From positions 372,001-436,000 of the forward strand of contig NZ_FOZK01000003.1 in NCBI RefSeq assembly GCF_900114435.1: a stretch of DNA of 64,000 nucleotides. Reading direction: 5' to 3'. Position 1 is the first letter of the stretch, and each line of letters opens with the position of its first letter. This document shows positions 33,932-42,904 of this stretch, piece after piece. The DNA comes from Halomicrobium zhouii (GTDB lineage Archaea > Halobacteriota > Halobacteria > Halobacteriales > Haloarculaceae). A program made the position numbers and the translations under genes. A model generated the notes under the pieces. It was not told where the DNA came from and made no database searches. It was given only the letters and a program-made list of their open reading frames with translations.

Positions 33932-34096
33932 CTACGCGGCGAGGGACGCGAACCGGCGATAGCTGGTGTCCACCAGACCATTCCAGCCGTCACCGATTGC
34001 GCAACCCGCCACGGTGTCGAGAATCCCGTAGCGGGCCGCGGGCCCTCCGCCGATCGCGTGGCGAATGGCCGTCGGTGACGGAACTGTCATGATCAT
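33932..34096 (-). CDS. Possible small protein, 54 residues
   Basis: Starts ATG 34096 (or 34090): MIMTVPSPTAIRHAIGGG. Codons are GC3-rich and the composition (Gly-rich, GDGWNGLVDTSYRRFA) looks protein-like. A TTTAATATAT tract at about 34130-34141 on the minus strand is a plausible TATA box. No family is recognised. Confidence 0.4.
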   Translation of the reverse strand: MIMTVPSPTAIRHAIGGGPAARYGILDTVAGCAIGDGWNGLVDTSYRRFASLAA

Positions 34097-34211
34097 TTCG
34101 TGGAACACCTCGTTACACAGGTCGACAGGTGGCAATATATTAAACCTTTTTCACGAGTGTGAACGTACCACAAGCTTCGGTTCAGCTGCTCGGCTGCGAC
34201 GGAGATGACCC

Positions 34212-34295
34212 AGCCTTTTGGCGTTCGTCCACGCAGGTCTGTACATGGACACAGCGACGGGAACGGAGGGAGATCGTGGGTTTCGAACTCCGTGA
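34212..34295 (+). promoter_or_regulatory. Archease promoter with overlapping 16-codon upstream ORF
   Basis: CCTTTTGG (about 34214-34221) sits roughly 27 nt before an ATG at 34245. That ATG opens a 16-codon ORF ending at 34295, which overlaps the archease GTG (34276) in another frame. GGAGGG (about 34265-34270) would serve the archease start. Confidence 0.35.
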
Positions 34296-34686
34296 CCACA
34301 CCGCGGACGTCGCCGTGGCAGCGACGGGCGAGACGCTCGGAGACGTCTTCGCCGCCGTCGCCGACGGCCTGACGGCCGCGATGTGCGAGGACGTCCCCGA
34401 CGGCGGCGAGCGGTTCGACGTCTCCGTCGATGCCGAGAGCCGGGAGGCACTCCTGTTCGACTTCCTCGACGAACTCATCTACGTTCGCGACGTCGAGAGC
34501 GTCCTGCCGACCGACCACGATGCCACGGTGGAGCGCGAGGGTGACCGCTGGCGCGTCGACGCGAGCGCCCGCGGCGTCCCACTTTCCGCCGTCACGGCCC
34601 GCGAGGTGAAGGCGGTGACGTACTCCGAGATGGACCTCTCGGAGACGGCCGACGGCTGGGAGGCCTACGTCGTCTTCGACGTGTGA
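34276..34686 (+). CDS. Archease
   Basis: A 136-residue protein starting at GTG 34276 (GFELRDHTADVAVAATGETL). The HTADV motif and the C-terminal KAVTYSEMDLSETADGWEAYVVFDV are family hallmarks; the conserved Asp/His residues bind metal. Archease activates the RNA ligase RtcB in tRNA splicing. rtcB is not in this window. The GTG start is chosen because it gives the normal length and follows a GGAGGG ribosome-binding sequence. Confidence 0.92.
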   Translation: MGFELRDHTADVAVAATGETLGDVFAAVADGLTAAMCEDVPDGGERFDVSVDAESREALLFDFLDELIYVRDVESVLPTDHDATVEREGDRWRVDASARGVPLSAVTAREVKAVTYSEMDLSETADGWEAYVVFDV

Positions 34687-34826
34687 GGGCGCCTTCGACA
34701 CTGGGCTGAGTGGACCGAGCCACAGCCCGAGTTAATAATCCACCACACGAGGGATGGCAATTTCTGTTGTTAGAGCCCGTTTCGCTAACAGCTTGATTAA
34801 TAACCCGTGACGGCCTAGTCCCGACA

Positions 34827-37271
34827 ATGACAGATGCGAACGCCGACGCCCCCGGTGACGCCGTCCCACCGGACGATACCGGCGAACCGGCGGGGACGGC
34901 CGACGAGGCGGTTTTCGACATGGACGTGCCCGATATGGACTGTGCGTCCTGTGCGGGCAAGGTGACGAGTGCGCTGGAAGGGACCGACGGCGTCCAGCGC
35001 GTCGACGCCCGCCCGGCCACCGGCACCGTGAGCGTCGGGTACGACGACGGACGGGCCGACGGCGACGACCTCACGCGAGCCGTCGAGTCCGCCGGCTACG
35101 AGGTGACCGGCACGAGCGGTGACGGCGCCGACGAAGACGGTCACGCCCAGGACGCCGACGGGACCCGTAACGTCTGGACGAGCCCGCGGGCGATCAAGAC
35201 CTGGATCGGTGCGGTGTTGCTCGCCGTCGGAATCGTCTTCGAGCCCGCGCTGGTCGGACTGGTCGACGACCCCGTCGTCGCGACAGTCCTCTCGACGGAG
35301 TTCTCGCTCGCCGACGTGCTCTTCCTCGGCGCCGTCGCCACGGCGGGCCAGGAGATTCTCCGGGGAGGGTACTACTCGGCGAAGAACGCCGCGCTCGACA
35401 TCGACTTCCTGATGAGCGTCGCGATGGTGAGCGCCGTCGCCGCCTCGGTCGTCTCTCCCTCGGCCAACTTCTACTTCGAGGCGGCGACGCTCGCGGTGCT
35501 CTTTAGCATCGCGGAACTGCTGGAGCGGTACTCGATGGACCAGGCCCGGTCCTCGCTGCGCGAGCTGATGGACCTCTCGCCGGACGAGGCGACCGTCCGT
35601 CGGGAGGGAGAGGAAGTGACGGTTCCCGTCGAGGAGGTCACCGTGGGCGACGCGGTGCTCGTCCAGCCGGGAGAGAAGATTCCCCTCGACGGCGGAGTCC
35701 GCGAGGGGGAGAGCGCCGTCAACGAGGCGCCGATCACCGGCGAGAGCGTCCCCGTCGACAAGGCCGACGGCGACGAGGTGTACGCCGGCACGATCAACCA
35801 GGCCGGCTTCCTGGAAGTCGAGGTCACCGCCGCGGCGGGCGAGGACACCCTCTCGCGTATCGTCCAGCTGGTCGAGGACGCGCAGGCCAACAAGACGGAA
35901 CGCGAGCAGTTCGTCGACCGCTTCGCCGGCTACTACACGCCCTTGATGGTCGCGCTCGCGATCCTAGTCGCGACGGTCCCACCGCTAGTTCTGGAGGGCC
36001 CCGTAACCGCCGGCGTTGCCGGCTACGCGGTCACCTTCCCGGCGGGGTGGATGCCGTGGTTCGTCAACGGCATCACCCTGCTCGTGCTGGCCTGCCCCTG
36101 CGCGTTCGTCATCTCGACGCCGGTGACCGTCGTCTCCGGCATCACCAGCGCCGCCAAGAACGGCGTCCTCATCAAGGGCGGGCGCTACCTCGAATCGATG
36201 GGACAGGTCGACGCCGTCGCGATGGACAAGACCGGTACGCTCACGCGGGGCGAACTGGCCGTCACGGACGTCGTCCCCCTGGGTAACCGGTCCGAGGACG
36301 ACGTCCTCGCGTGCGCACGCGGGCTCGAACAGCGCTCCGAGCACCCCATCGGCGAGGCCATCGTCGCCCACGCGAGCGACGCCGGCGTCGACACCGCCCA
36401 GGTCAGCGAGTTCGAGAGCCTCACAGGCAAGGGCGTCCAGGCGACCCTCGGCGGGGAGGCCCACTACGCCGGGAAACCCGGCCTCTTCGACTCACTGGGC
36501 TTCGACCTCGAACACGTCCACGTCGTCGAGAGCGACGACGGTATCGAGGACGAGGTCCGGGACCTCTGTGACCGCCAGGGCTGTCTCAACCTCGCCGAGG
36601 ACACCATCCCGCGCCTCCAGCGCGAGGGGAAGACGGTCGTCCTCGTCGGAACGGAGGACGAACTGGAAGGGGTGGTCGCCGTCGCGGACGACGTCCGTCC
36701 CGAGGCGGCCTGGACCGTCGGGCGCCTCCAGGACCTGGGCGTCGAGGTCGTCATGCTCACCGGCGACAACGAGCGGACCGCCCGCGCCATCGGCGACCGC
36801 GTGGGCGTCGACGACGTCAGGGCGGCGCTGCTCCCCGAGGAGAAGGTCGAAGCCATCGAGGAACTCGACGCCGAGTACGAGGGCGGCGTCGCGATGGTCG
36901 GCGACGGTATCAACGACGCGCCCGCGCTCGCGACGGCGACGGTGGGCGTCGCGATGGGCGCGGCCGGCACCGACACGGCCATCGAGACGGCCGACGTCGC
37001 GCTGATGAGCGACGACCTCTCGAAGCTTCCCTACCTCTACGACGTGGCCCACCAGGCCAACGGCGTCATCCGGCAGAACATCTGGGCCAGCCTCGGCCTG
37101 AAGGCGATGCTGGCCGTGGGCGTCCCCCTCGGCGTGGTGAACCTGGCCATCGCCGTCCTGCTCGGCGACGCTGGAATGACTGTCGGTGTGACGGGCAACG
37201 CGATGCGACTCTCGCGCGTGCGTCCGGAGACGCCCGAGGCGACGGAACCCGGGACGGACGCGGCTGCGTGA
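34827..37271 (+). CDS. Heavy-metal P1B-type ATPase (Zn/Cd-like)
   Basis: An 814-residue metal pump. An N-terminal HMA domain carries MDCASCAGK (~residue 37). TM helices surround CPC (ACPCAF, ~420), followed by DKTGT (~466), SEHPIGEA, GDN and GDGINDAPAL. TM8 has NIWASLGLKA and a GD.GMTV motif, the pattern of P1B-2 Zn/Cd/Pb exporters rather than copper pumps. It exports divalent metal using ATP. GATTAATAAC centred 28 nt before the ATG is the TATA box. A Cys-containing insert (DRQGC) lies in the nucleotide-binding domain. Confidence 0.93.
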   Translation: MTDANADAPGDAVPPDDTGEPAGTADEAVFDMDVPDMDCASCAGKVTSALEGTDGVQRVDARPATGTVSVGYDDGRADGDDLTRAVESAGYEVTGTSGDGADEDGHAQDADGTRNVWTSPRAIKTWIGAVLLAVGIVFEPALVGLVDDPVVATVLSTEFSLADVLFLGAVATAGQEILRGGYYSAKNAALDIDFLMSVAMVSAVAASVVSPSANFYFEAATLAVLFSIAELLERYSMDQARSSLRELMDLSPDEATVRREGEEVTVPVEEVTVGDAVLVQPGEKIPLDGGVREGESAVNEAPITGESVPVDKADGDEVYAGTINQAGFLEVEVTAAAGEDTLSRIVQLVEDAQANKTEREQFVDRFAGYYTPLMVALAILVATVPPLVLEGPVTAGVAGYAVTFPAGWMPWFVNGITLLVLACPCAFVISTPVTVVSGITSAAKNGVLIKGGRYLESMGQVDAVAMDKTGTLTRGELAVTDVVPLGNRSEDDVLACARGLEQRSEHPIGEAIVAHASDAGVDTAQVSEFESLTGKGVQATLGGEAHYAGKPGLFDSLGFDLEHVHVVESDDGIEDEVRDLCDRQGCLNLAEDTIPRLQREGKTVVLVGTEDELEGVVAVADDVRPEAAWTVGRLQDLGVEVVMLTGDNERTARAIGDRVGVDDVRAALLPEEKVEAIEELDAEYEGGVAMVGDGINDAPALATATVGVAMGAAGTDTAIETADVALMSDDLSKLPYLYDVAHQANGVIRQNIWASLGLKAMLAVGVPLGVVNLAIAVLLGDAGMTVGVTGNAMRLSRVRPETPEATEPGTDAAA

Positions 37272-37308
37272 CCCCACCGTTATCACCCAGCGCCCCTTCG
37301 CGGCAGGT

Positions 37309-38574
37309 ATGGAACGGTACGACCAGATCTACCGGCTCTACCGGGACTTCGACACGGAGACCCTGGAGGCCTACCAGGACTTCGTCGACCTGTTTCCCCC
37401 GGTCGATTCGCGGGTAGCGCTCGACCACTGGGAGGAGGCGACCGACGAACTGGAGCGGCGCAAGGCGGAGATACGGGACGGGTTCGACGAGGAGGGAGAC
37501 GTGTTCGCCGAACTCGCGGCCACGCTGAGCCGCGACCAGGCGTTCACGGCCCTGGATCTGGCCACCGAGTACGAGCGGCCGGTCAACGCGCTCGTCCTCG
37601 ACGTCGACGAGACGCTCCGGACTGCTGGCCGGACGGACAACGAGATTCCACGGGACGTCCTCCACCGCCTCCACCAGTTACACGAGGACGGCGTGCCCAT
37701 CGTCGTCTGTACGGGCCAGACCCTCGAGAACGTGAAGGGCTTCCTCATCCAGGGGCTGGGGAACGAACTCGTCCACTCCGGCGACCTCAGCATCGTCTAC
37801 GAGTCGGGCAACGGCGTGTTCACGCCCGGACACGGCCCGGACACGAAGCAACTCCTCTACGAGGACCTCGACGACGAGATCACCGACGTGTTCGCGGCCG
37901 TGCGCTCGCGAATCGTCACCGAGGCCCCCGACGAGATCCGCCGGGGCTGCCATCTCCAGGGTAACGAGTTCAACGTGACGCTGAAGCCCAACGCGGAGAC
38001 GGGGACGCCGGCCGCACAGGAAGTCATCGACCACGCGCTCGTGTACGTCGTCGACCTGCTGGCGGACGCCATCGGCGAACAGGTCGGGTACGACGGCGGG
38101 TCGAGTGGAGCGGAGGCGGCCCCCGCGTCGTGGGCGAGAGCGCTCTACAGCAGAGACCCGGAAATCGAGCAGGTCCTGCGGTCGCGAGACGCGCTCCCCG
38201 ACGTCGACCCGGACGACGTGCCGGCGGACCTGGCCGCGATCCTCGAACGAATCGACGTCGCGTACTACGAGGCCGACGCCGCCGAAATCGTCAGCCTCGA
38301 ACTCGACAAGGTGGCGGGTGTGGAGGCGGCCTTCGACGTGCTCGGCGTCGACGACCCCTTCGCCCTCGTCATGGGCGACAGCAAGAGCGACCTGCGCGTG
38401 ATGCGGTGGCTCGAAGAACGAGGGGCAGGACTCGCCGCGGCCCCCAAACACGCCTCCCGGGACGTCCTGGACCACGTCATCAGGACGGACGAGCTACTGT
38501 TCGACGAGGGCGACGCCGCCTCCATCCTCGAACTCGCCGCCGGGACGAACCTCTTCGCCGAACTGGACGGGTAA
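37309..38574 (+). CDS. HAD-superfamily hydrolase
   Basis: A 421-residue protein. A ~90-residue helical N-terminus precedes HAD motif I (LVLDVDETLRT, residues ~97-107); motif II is VVCTGQT, and motif IV is MGDSKSDLRVM (~357). The large gap between them leaves room for a Cof-type cap, which includes CHLQGNEFNVTLKP. Substrate unknown. It is 37 nt after the metal ATPase and could be co-transcribed. Confidence 0.82.
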   Translation: MERYDQIYRLYRDFDTETLEAYQDFVDLFPPVDSRVALDHWEEATDELERRKAEIRDGFDEEGDVFAELAATLSRDQAFTALDLATEYERPVNALVLDVDETLRTAGRTDNEIPRDVLHRLHQLHEDGVPIVVCTGQTLENVKGFLIQGLGNELVHSGDLSIVYESGNGVFTPGHGPDTKQLLYEDLDDEITDVFAAVRSRIVTEAPDEIRRGCHLQGNEFNVTLKPNAETGTPAAQEVIDHALVYVVDLLADAIGEQVGYDGGSSGAEAAPASWARALYSRDPEIEQVLRSRDALPDVDPDDVPADLAAILERIDVAYYEADAAEIVSLELDKVAGVEAAFDVLGVDDPFALVMGDSKSDLRVMRWLEERGAGLAAAPKHASRDVLDHVIRTDELLFDEGDAASILELAAGTNLFAELDG

Positions 38575-38764
38575 GTGACGGACCGGACACGGACCGACTA
38601 CGGGCTGACGGTCGACGACTCGGTCCACGAACCGACCGACGAAGCGAGCGAGGGATCGACCGGCAGAATGGGTTCTCGATCCGCCCGGCTGTGACACACC
38701 GCCAGGCGAACGTTTCCCGACTGTCGGACGGGCAGTCGACGTACAGCAGTGCCAGCGTCCCGGT

Positions 38765-39043
38765 CTATATCATGTTCTCCGCTTCGATCGTCTCCCAGAC
38801 GGCCTCGCCGTGGTCTGTGATACCGTAGACGCGGCCCTTCTTCCGGTCCTCCGATACGAGGAGCTCCGTGAGTTCGTGGTCGCGGAGTTCCTGCAGCGCG
38901 CGCGAGACGTGAGCCACGCTCAGGTCCGTGTCTTCGGCGATCCGTGAGGGCGTGGCGGGGCTGTCACTGAGGCGTTTGAGCGTCGCGATCCTGTACCGTG
39001 AACTGATGACGTAGCTGACGTCGTCCCATTCTGATGCAACCAT
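38765..39043 (-). CDS. Winged-helix regulator
   Basis: A 92-residue protein from the ATG at 39043: VASEWDDVSYVISSRYRIATLKRL, then the HTH PSRIAEDTDLSVAHVSRALQ and a wing ending GRVYGITDHGEAVWE. The form is that of haloarchaeal single-domain HTH proteins of the MarR/DUF2250 kind. Target unknown. It faces a 490-bp noncoding region upstream. Confidence 0.85.
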   Translation of the reverse strand: MVASEWDDVSYVISSRYRIATLKRLSDSPATPSRIAEDTDLSVAHVSRALQELRDHELTELLVSEDRKKGRVYGITDHGEAVWETIEAENMI

Positions 39044-39533
39044 AGTTTTGATCTGGGCGCGGTGGCGAGCTGGCCGACCGCCGGGTCGTCGAACGGTCGG
39101 GGTGGGCTCGGTCCCTGTCCCTGTCAACCGTTTGGGACGAACTCCGGATAACTATCACGTCAGTTCTAGAAGGACAATCGCAAGTAAGAGTGGGTTTACT
39201 GGACTATAGATACGGTTTCTCGGAGTAACAACGGCCATACTCTCACGTCGACCCACCCCCGTTCGGAGGCGGCGACCCCTCACTCCCGCGCTCAACCGGT
39301 AATCTACGGGGGGTACTCCGCTGTCACGAGTGGCCTGCTGTCGCCGAGTTACTGAGATGAAGCCGGATTCCTCGATAACGTCGACATAATCCGACTCATA
39401 TCGCAACGGGAGCGGTTCAGGCGGGTCACCCGGGAGTAACTGGCCGACTGTTCGGTGCGACGACGCAATCGATTGAGTCGACACATCGATAGTCGTCACG
39501 CGTGCGCCGGCGGTTCGTCGAAGCCAGGAGTCG
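39044..39533. other. 490-bp intergenic region
   Basis: No gene is supported. A minus-strand reading frame of 114 codons (39155-39499) starts MTTIDVSTQSIASSHRT but becomes arginine-rich and has no recognisable domain. The region is less GC-rich than its surroundings, with an AT-rich stretch at about 39150-39240, and must hold the promoter of the HTH gene. Confidence 0.45.
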
Positions 39534-40541
39534 CTACGTCGCGCGCGCCACGGCGTCGATGGCCCGGTCGACGTCCCCGTCGTCGACGTCCCAGTGGGTG
39601 CAAAAGCGCACGACGTGGTCGTCGAAGGGGACGCCGAGGAGCCCCTCGGACTCGCAATCGTCGAGGAACGCCTCGGCTGGCCGGTCCGTCTCGACGAGGA
39701 CGACGTTCGTCTCTGGCGGGGTGACAGTGAGTCCGTCGACCTGGTCGATCCCGTCGGCGAGTCGCGCCGCGCGCCGGTGGTCCGCGCCGAGTCGGTGTCG
39801 GTTCTCGAGCGCGCGCAGGCCCGGCGCGGCTATCATCCCCGCCTGCCGCATCCCGCCGCCCAGCAGTTTCCGGTTGCGTCGCGCCGCGTCGACGAACGAC
39901 AACGAACCGGCGAGGATCGATCCCACGGGCGCGCCGAGCCCCTTCGAGAGACAGCACATCACCGAGTCGACGTGGTCGACGAAGGCCGACGCCGCGACGT
40001 CGTGGGCCGTCGCCGCGTTGAACAGCCGCGCCCCGTCGAGGTGGACCGGGATCCCCAGGTCGTGGGCGGCCTCGGCGGCCGCAGCGACGTCGTCGGGAGA
40101 GTGGGCCGTCCCACCCTTGCTGTTGTGGGTGTTTTCGAGCGAGAGGAGCCCCGTCCCGGGTCGATGGTCGCTCGCCTCGACGCAGCCGTCGCGTACCTGC
40201 GCCGGAGTCACGACGCCGCGTTCGCCCCCGTCGAGCGTGCGCGGCTGGAGGGCCGCGTGCTGGGCGAGACCTGCGAGTTCCCACTTGTAGATGTGGCTCT
40301 CGCGCTCGCAGAGTAGTTCCTGGCCCCGTTCGGTGTGGGTCCGGGCGGCCACCTGGTTGCCCATCGTCCCCGAAGGGACGAAGAGCGCCGCCTCGGTACC
40401 GAGTACCTCGGCGGCCCGCGTCTGCAGCTCGTTGACCGAGGGGTCTTCACCGTAGACGTCGTCGCCCACGCTCGCGTCGCGGGCGGCGTCCCGCATCGCC
40501 TCGCTCGGCCGGGTGACTGTGTCGCTCCGCAGGTCGATCAT
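39534..40541 (-). CDS. Low-specificity L-threonine aldolase
   Basis: A 335-residue PLP enzyme starting MIDLRSDTVTRPSEAMRDA. FVPSGTMGNQVA, LLSLENTHNSKGGTA, PVHLDGARLFNA and the PLP-lysine motif MCCLSKGLGAPVGS are all present. It cleaves threonine or allo-threonine to glycine and acetaldehyde. The ATG at 40541 is chosen because the family starts at this DLRSDT motif. It is divergent from the TRAM gene. Confidence 0.93.
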   Translation of the reverse strand: MIDLRSDTVTRPSEAMRDAARDASVGDDVYGEDPSVNELQTRAAEVLGTEAALFVPSGTMGNQVAARTHTERGQELLCERESHIYKWELAGLAQHAALQPRTLDGGERGVVTPAQVRDGCVEASDHRPGTGLLSLENTHNSKGGTAHSPDDVAAAAEAAHDLGIPVHLDGARLFNAATAHDVAASAFVDHVDSVMCCLSKGLGAPVGSILAGSLSFVDAARRNRKLLGGGMRQAGMIAAPGLRALENRHRLGADHRRAARLADGIDQVDGLTVTPPETNVVLVETDRPAEAFLDDCESEGLLGVPFDDHVVRFCTHWDVDDGDVDRAIDAVARAT

Positions 40542-40791
40542 GTCCCCACCGTAGCGGCCGGACACGCAAAACTCCGCGGGTGATAGTGGTGGTTGTAGGC
40601 CCGTCCCGGCGTCCGGCCGAACGCCGGTACAACGGTACAACCATCATTACGAGTCCGTCGCCGCGTCGGCGCTCTCGACCGCGCCCCTGAAAATCGCAGC
40701 GCGAATGTGTCGGACGGTTGTCTCGTTGGCGATCTGATAGTCGGTAGATTCATAGTACGGTTCCCCCGATTTTGTCGGGACTAGCGAAACC

Positions 40792-41244
40792 ATGGAGATT
40801 TCAGACAATCTTGCCTGTCTCTACAGCGCACAGGTGGAACAGCGTGACGGCAGGTACGTCATCGAAGTGCCTGAAACCGAGGTATCGGTCGGCGACGTCG
40901 CGCCCGGTGACGTGTATCGCATCGCGTTGCTCGCCACCGACGAGGCGGGAGACGACGAGGGGACTGCCTCGCAGCCCCGGTCCCGGTCTGGGTCACAGGA
41001 CCAGTCCTCGTCCCGGAACGGGACGCGAGCCGACCAGGGACCGCCGGTCGACGAGGGCGAGCGCCGCACCGTCGACATCGAGGACATCGGCGAGAAGGGC
41101 GACGGCATCGCCCGCGTCGAACGCGGCTACGTCGTCATCGTCCCAGACACGGAACAGGGCGAACGCGTCACCATCGAGATCACCGACGTGAAGGAGAACC
41201 TCGGGTTCGCGGAAGTCGTCGAACGCAAGGCGTACTACGAGTAA
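40792..41244 (+). CDS. TRAM-domain RNA-binding protein
   Basis: A 150-residue protein with an N-terminal strand region (LACLYSAQVEQRDGRYVIEVPE), a Ser/Arg/Gln-rich linker (~55-80) and a C-terminal TRAM domain (~88-148: VDIEDIGEKGDGIARVERGYVVIVP, FAEVVER). TRAM proteins of this kind act as RNA chaperones in archaea. It is monocistronic with a 250-bp upstream spacer. Confidence 0.9.
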   Translation: MEISDNLACLYSAQVEQRDGRYVIEVPETEVSVGDVAPGDVYRIALLATDEAGDDEGTASQPRSRSGSQDQSSSRNGTRADQGPPVDEGERRTVDIEDIGEKGDGIARVERGYVVIVPDTEQGERVTIEITDVKENLGFAEVVERKAYYE

Positions 41245-41376
41245 GGACGGTCGAGTACCGCGGACCGAAATCCGGGACGGATCGGGCCTGCCGTTGCGTC
41301 GCAACGTCCGGAGCATTCCCGGGTGAGGAATCGCCAGAAAGGGGAGCGCTGGGCCCCTCGTCGGACGACGGGACCG

Positions 41377-42474
41377 CTACGGGTCGCCGTTGTAGATGCC
41401 CGGTTCCTCCTCACCCTCGACCTGTATCACGCCCAGCATGCCCTTGCGGACGACCCGGGTGAGCGCGTGGTCGACGAGCTTGATCGGCCCCGGAACTGGC
41501 GTGTCTATCTCCGCGGCGGCGACGGTCCCGGGGGCGACCGGTGCCGTCTCGACGAACCGGTCGGGCTCGGAGACCAGGTCGCCGTCGCGGTAGAACGTCT
41601 CCCAGACGTTCCCGATGCCGTGCCAGGAGCTGATGTGGTTCGGACCGCCGTTGGAGTGGAAGATGCGGACGCGGTCCCCTTTCTCGACCGTGACCGGTCC
41701 GTAACCGTCCCCGGTGAACGCGTACGCCTCGCCGTTGAGGCAGACGTAGGTGGAATCCTGAGACTTCGCCGCGTCGATGTCGAACTCGTGGTGGCCCTCC
41801 TCGCCGGGCGCGCCGTTCGTGTAGAGTTCGTGCTGGCCGAAGAACAGCTCGTGGTCCACCTCCGGGAGCCCCTCCTCTGGTTCGACCAGGATGGCGCCGA
41901 ACATCCCCGCGCTGATGTGGTGGTCCATGTTCGGGACCGCACAGTGGTAGATGAAGACGCCCGGGTAGGTGGCCTGGTACTGGATCTCGGCGCTCTCCCC
42001 CGGCGCGATGGTCGTGTCGCTCGCACCGCCGCCCGGCCCGTAGACGGCGTGGAAGTCGATGTTGTGGGGTAGCTGGCTGTCCTCGGGATTGTTCAGCCGG
42101 AAGGTGACGGTGTCGCCGCGGCGCACCCGGACCATCGGCCCCGGAACCCGGCCGTCGAAGGTCATGTAGTCGAACGTGACGCCGGGCTCTATCTCCGCGG
42201 TCACCTCTTCGGTCGTCATCTCGACCTCGTGGTGGCGCGGCTCGTCCCAGTCGACCGGGTCCGGGATGTCTCGCGGGTCCGCCGCTATCCGGTCGACGTC
42301 GACGTCTTTCGCCGGGTCGAGTCCGTCCTCCGTCGCCGTGTCGGTCTCGCCCTGATTCGTGCTGGCAGCAGCCTCTTCCTCCCCGTCGCCGGAACAGCCA
42401 GCGACGAACGCCGCCCCGCCCACACTGATCGTCGAGAGGAACGCGCGTCGGTCCGTGAATGGCATTTCTTTCAT
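41377..42474 (-). CDS. nirK: Copper-containing nitrite reductase NirK
   Basis: A 365-residue two-cupredoxin enzyme that reduces nitrite to NO outside the membrane. A Tat-lipoprotein signal (DRRAFLSTISVGGAAFVAGC) is followed by an acidic linker. Type-1/type-2 copper ligands are in order: LPHNIDFHA, YHCAVPNMDHH, SAGM, and a His in NHISSWHG; the catalytic Asp is in HNID. The start is ATG 42474 (42465 possible). It is divergent from the NrfC-like operon and forms a denitrification unit with the NO reductase at 47349. Confidence 0.95.
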   Translation of the reverse strand: MKEMPFTDRRAFLSTISVGGAAFVAGCSGDGEEEAAASTNQGETDTATEDGLDPAKDVDVDRIAADPRDIPDPVDWDEPRHHEVEMTTEEVTAEIEPGVTFDYMTFDGRVPGPMVRVRRGDTVTFRLNNPEDSQLPHNIDFHAVYGPGGGASDTTIAPGESAEIQYQATYPGVFIYHCAVPNMDHHISAGMFGAILVEPEEGLPEVDHELFFGQHELYTNGAPGEEGHHEFDIDAAKSQDSTYVCLNGEAYAFTGDGYGPVTVEKGDRVRIFHSNGGPNHISSWHGIGNVWETFYRDGDLVSEPDRFVETAPVAPGTVAAAEIDTPVPGPIKLVDHALTRVVRKGMLGVIQVEGEEEPGIYNGDP

Positions 42475-42904
42475 GGTGCTACAGGTCGAGAGAACGGAGG
42501 AGACCCCATTCAAACGCGGAGGACGTCCCAGATTCGTGAGAATTGTTCCCGAGATTCGAGACGCCCGACGCAGATGTTCGACCGGTCGTTTATGTCGCTA
42601 CGGCGGCATCCCGCAGTATTACGGGCCTTATACGGTCGTTCGAGGAGTTTCGATTTCGCGTTACGTGCGCACCCGTTAGTGACGGGCATCCGGGCGGGAA
42701 CGCGGGGCCCGACCGTTCCTGAGTCTGAGAGGACGCAGTTTAGCCCTCTTAAACGGCCGAGTGAACATCTTCACCCACGTTCTCAGCGGCTGAGATGCGG
42801 GTGCGCGAGTGAAGGGGGCGAGGGCGCCAGTTCAGGGCGATGGTGACGATGACGGAGTACAGCTGTCGACGGAACTGCACCGTAGTAACGGAGGGGAATC
42901 GTCC
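42475..42904. promoter_or_regulatory. 430-bp divergent regulatory region, nirK / NrfC-like operon
   Basis: No gene is supported. It carries GTGAACATCTTCAC (42761-42774, 5-bp arms), TCTCAGCGGCTGAGA (42781-42795, 6-bp arms), a TATA-like CTTAAA (about 42748-42753), and an imperfect palindrome GAATTGTTCCCGAGATTC (about 42539-42556) on the nirK side. The palindromes are candidates for an oxygen or nitrogen-oxide responsive regulator. Confidence 0.45.

Noticed and set aside
39155-39499. 114-codon minus-strand frame upstream of the HTH gene
   Set aside because: The middle is Arg-rich, there is no family and no clear promoter; it is treated as noncoding.
42809-42904. Upstream GTG as start of the NrfC-like protein
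   Set aside because: GTG 42905 has a good ribosome-binding sequence just before it. The extra 32 residues are low-complexity and not needed, though this start is not excluded.
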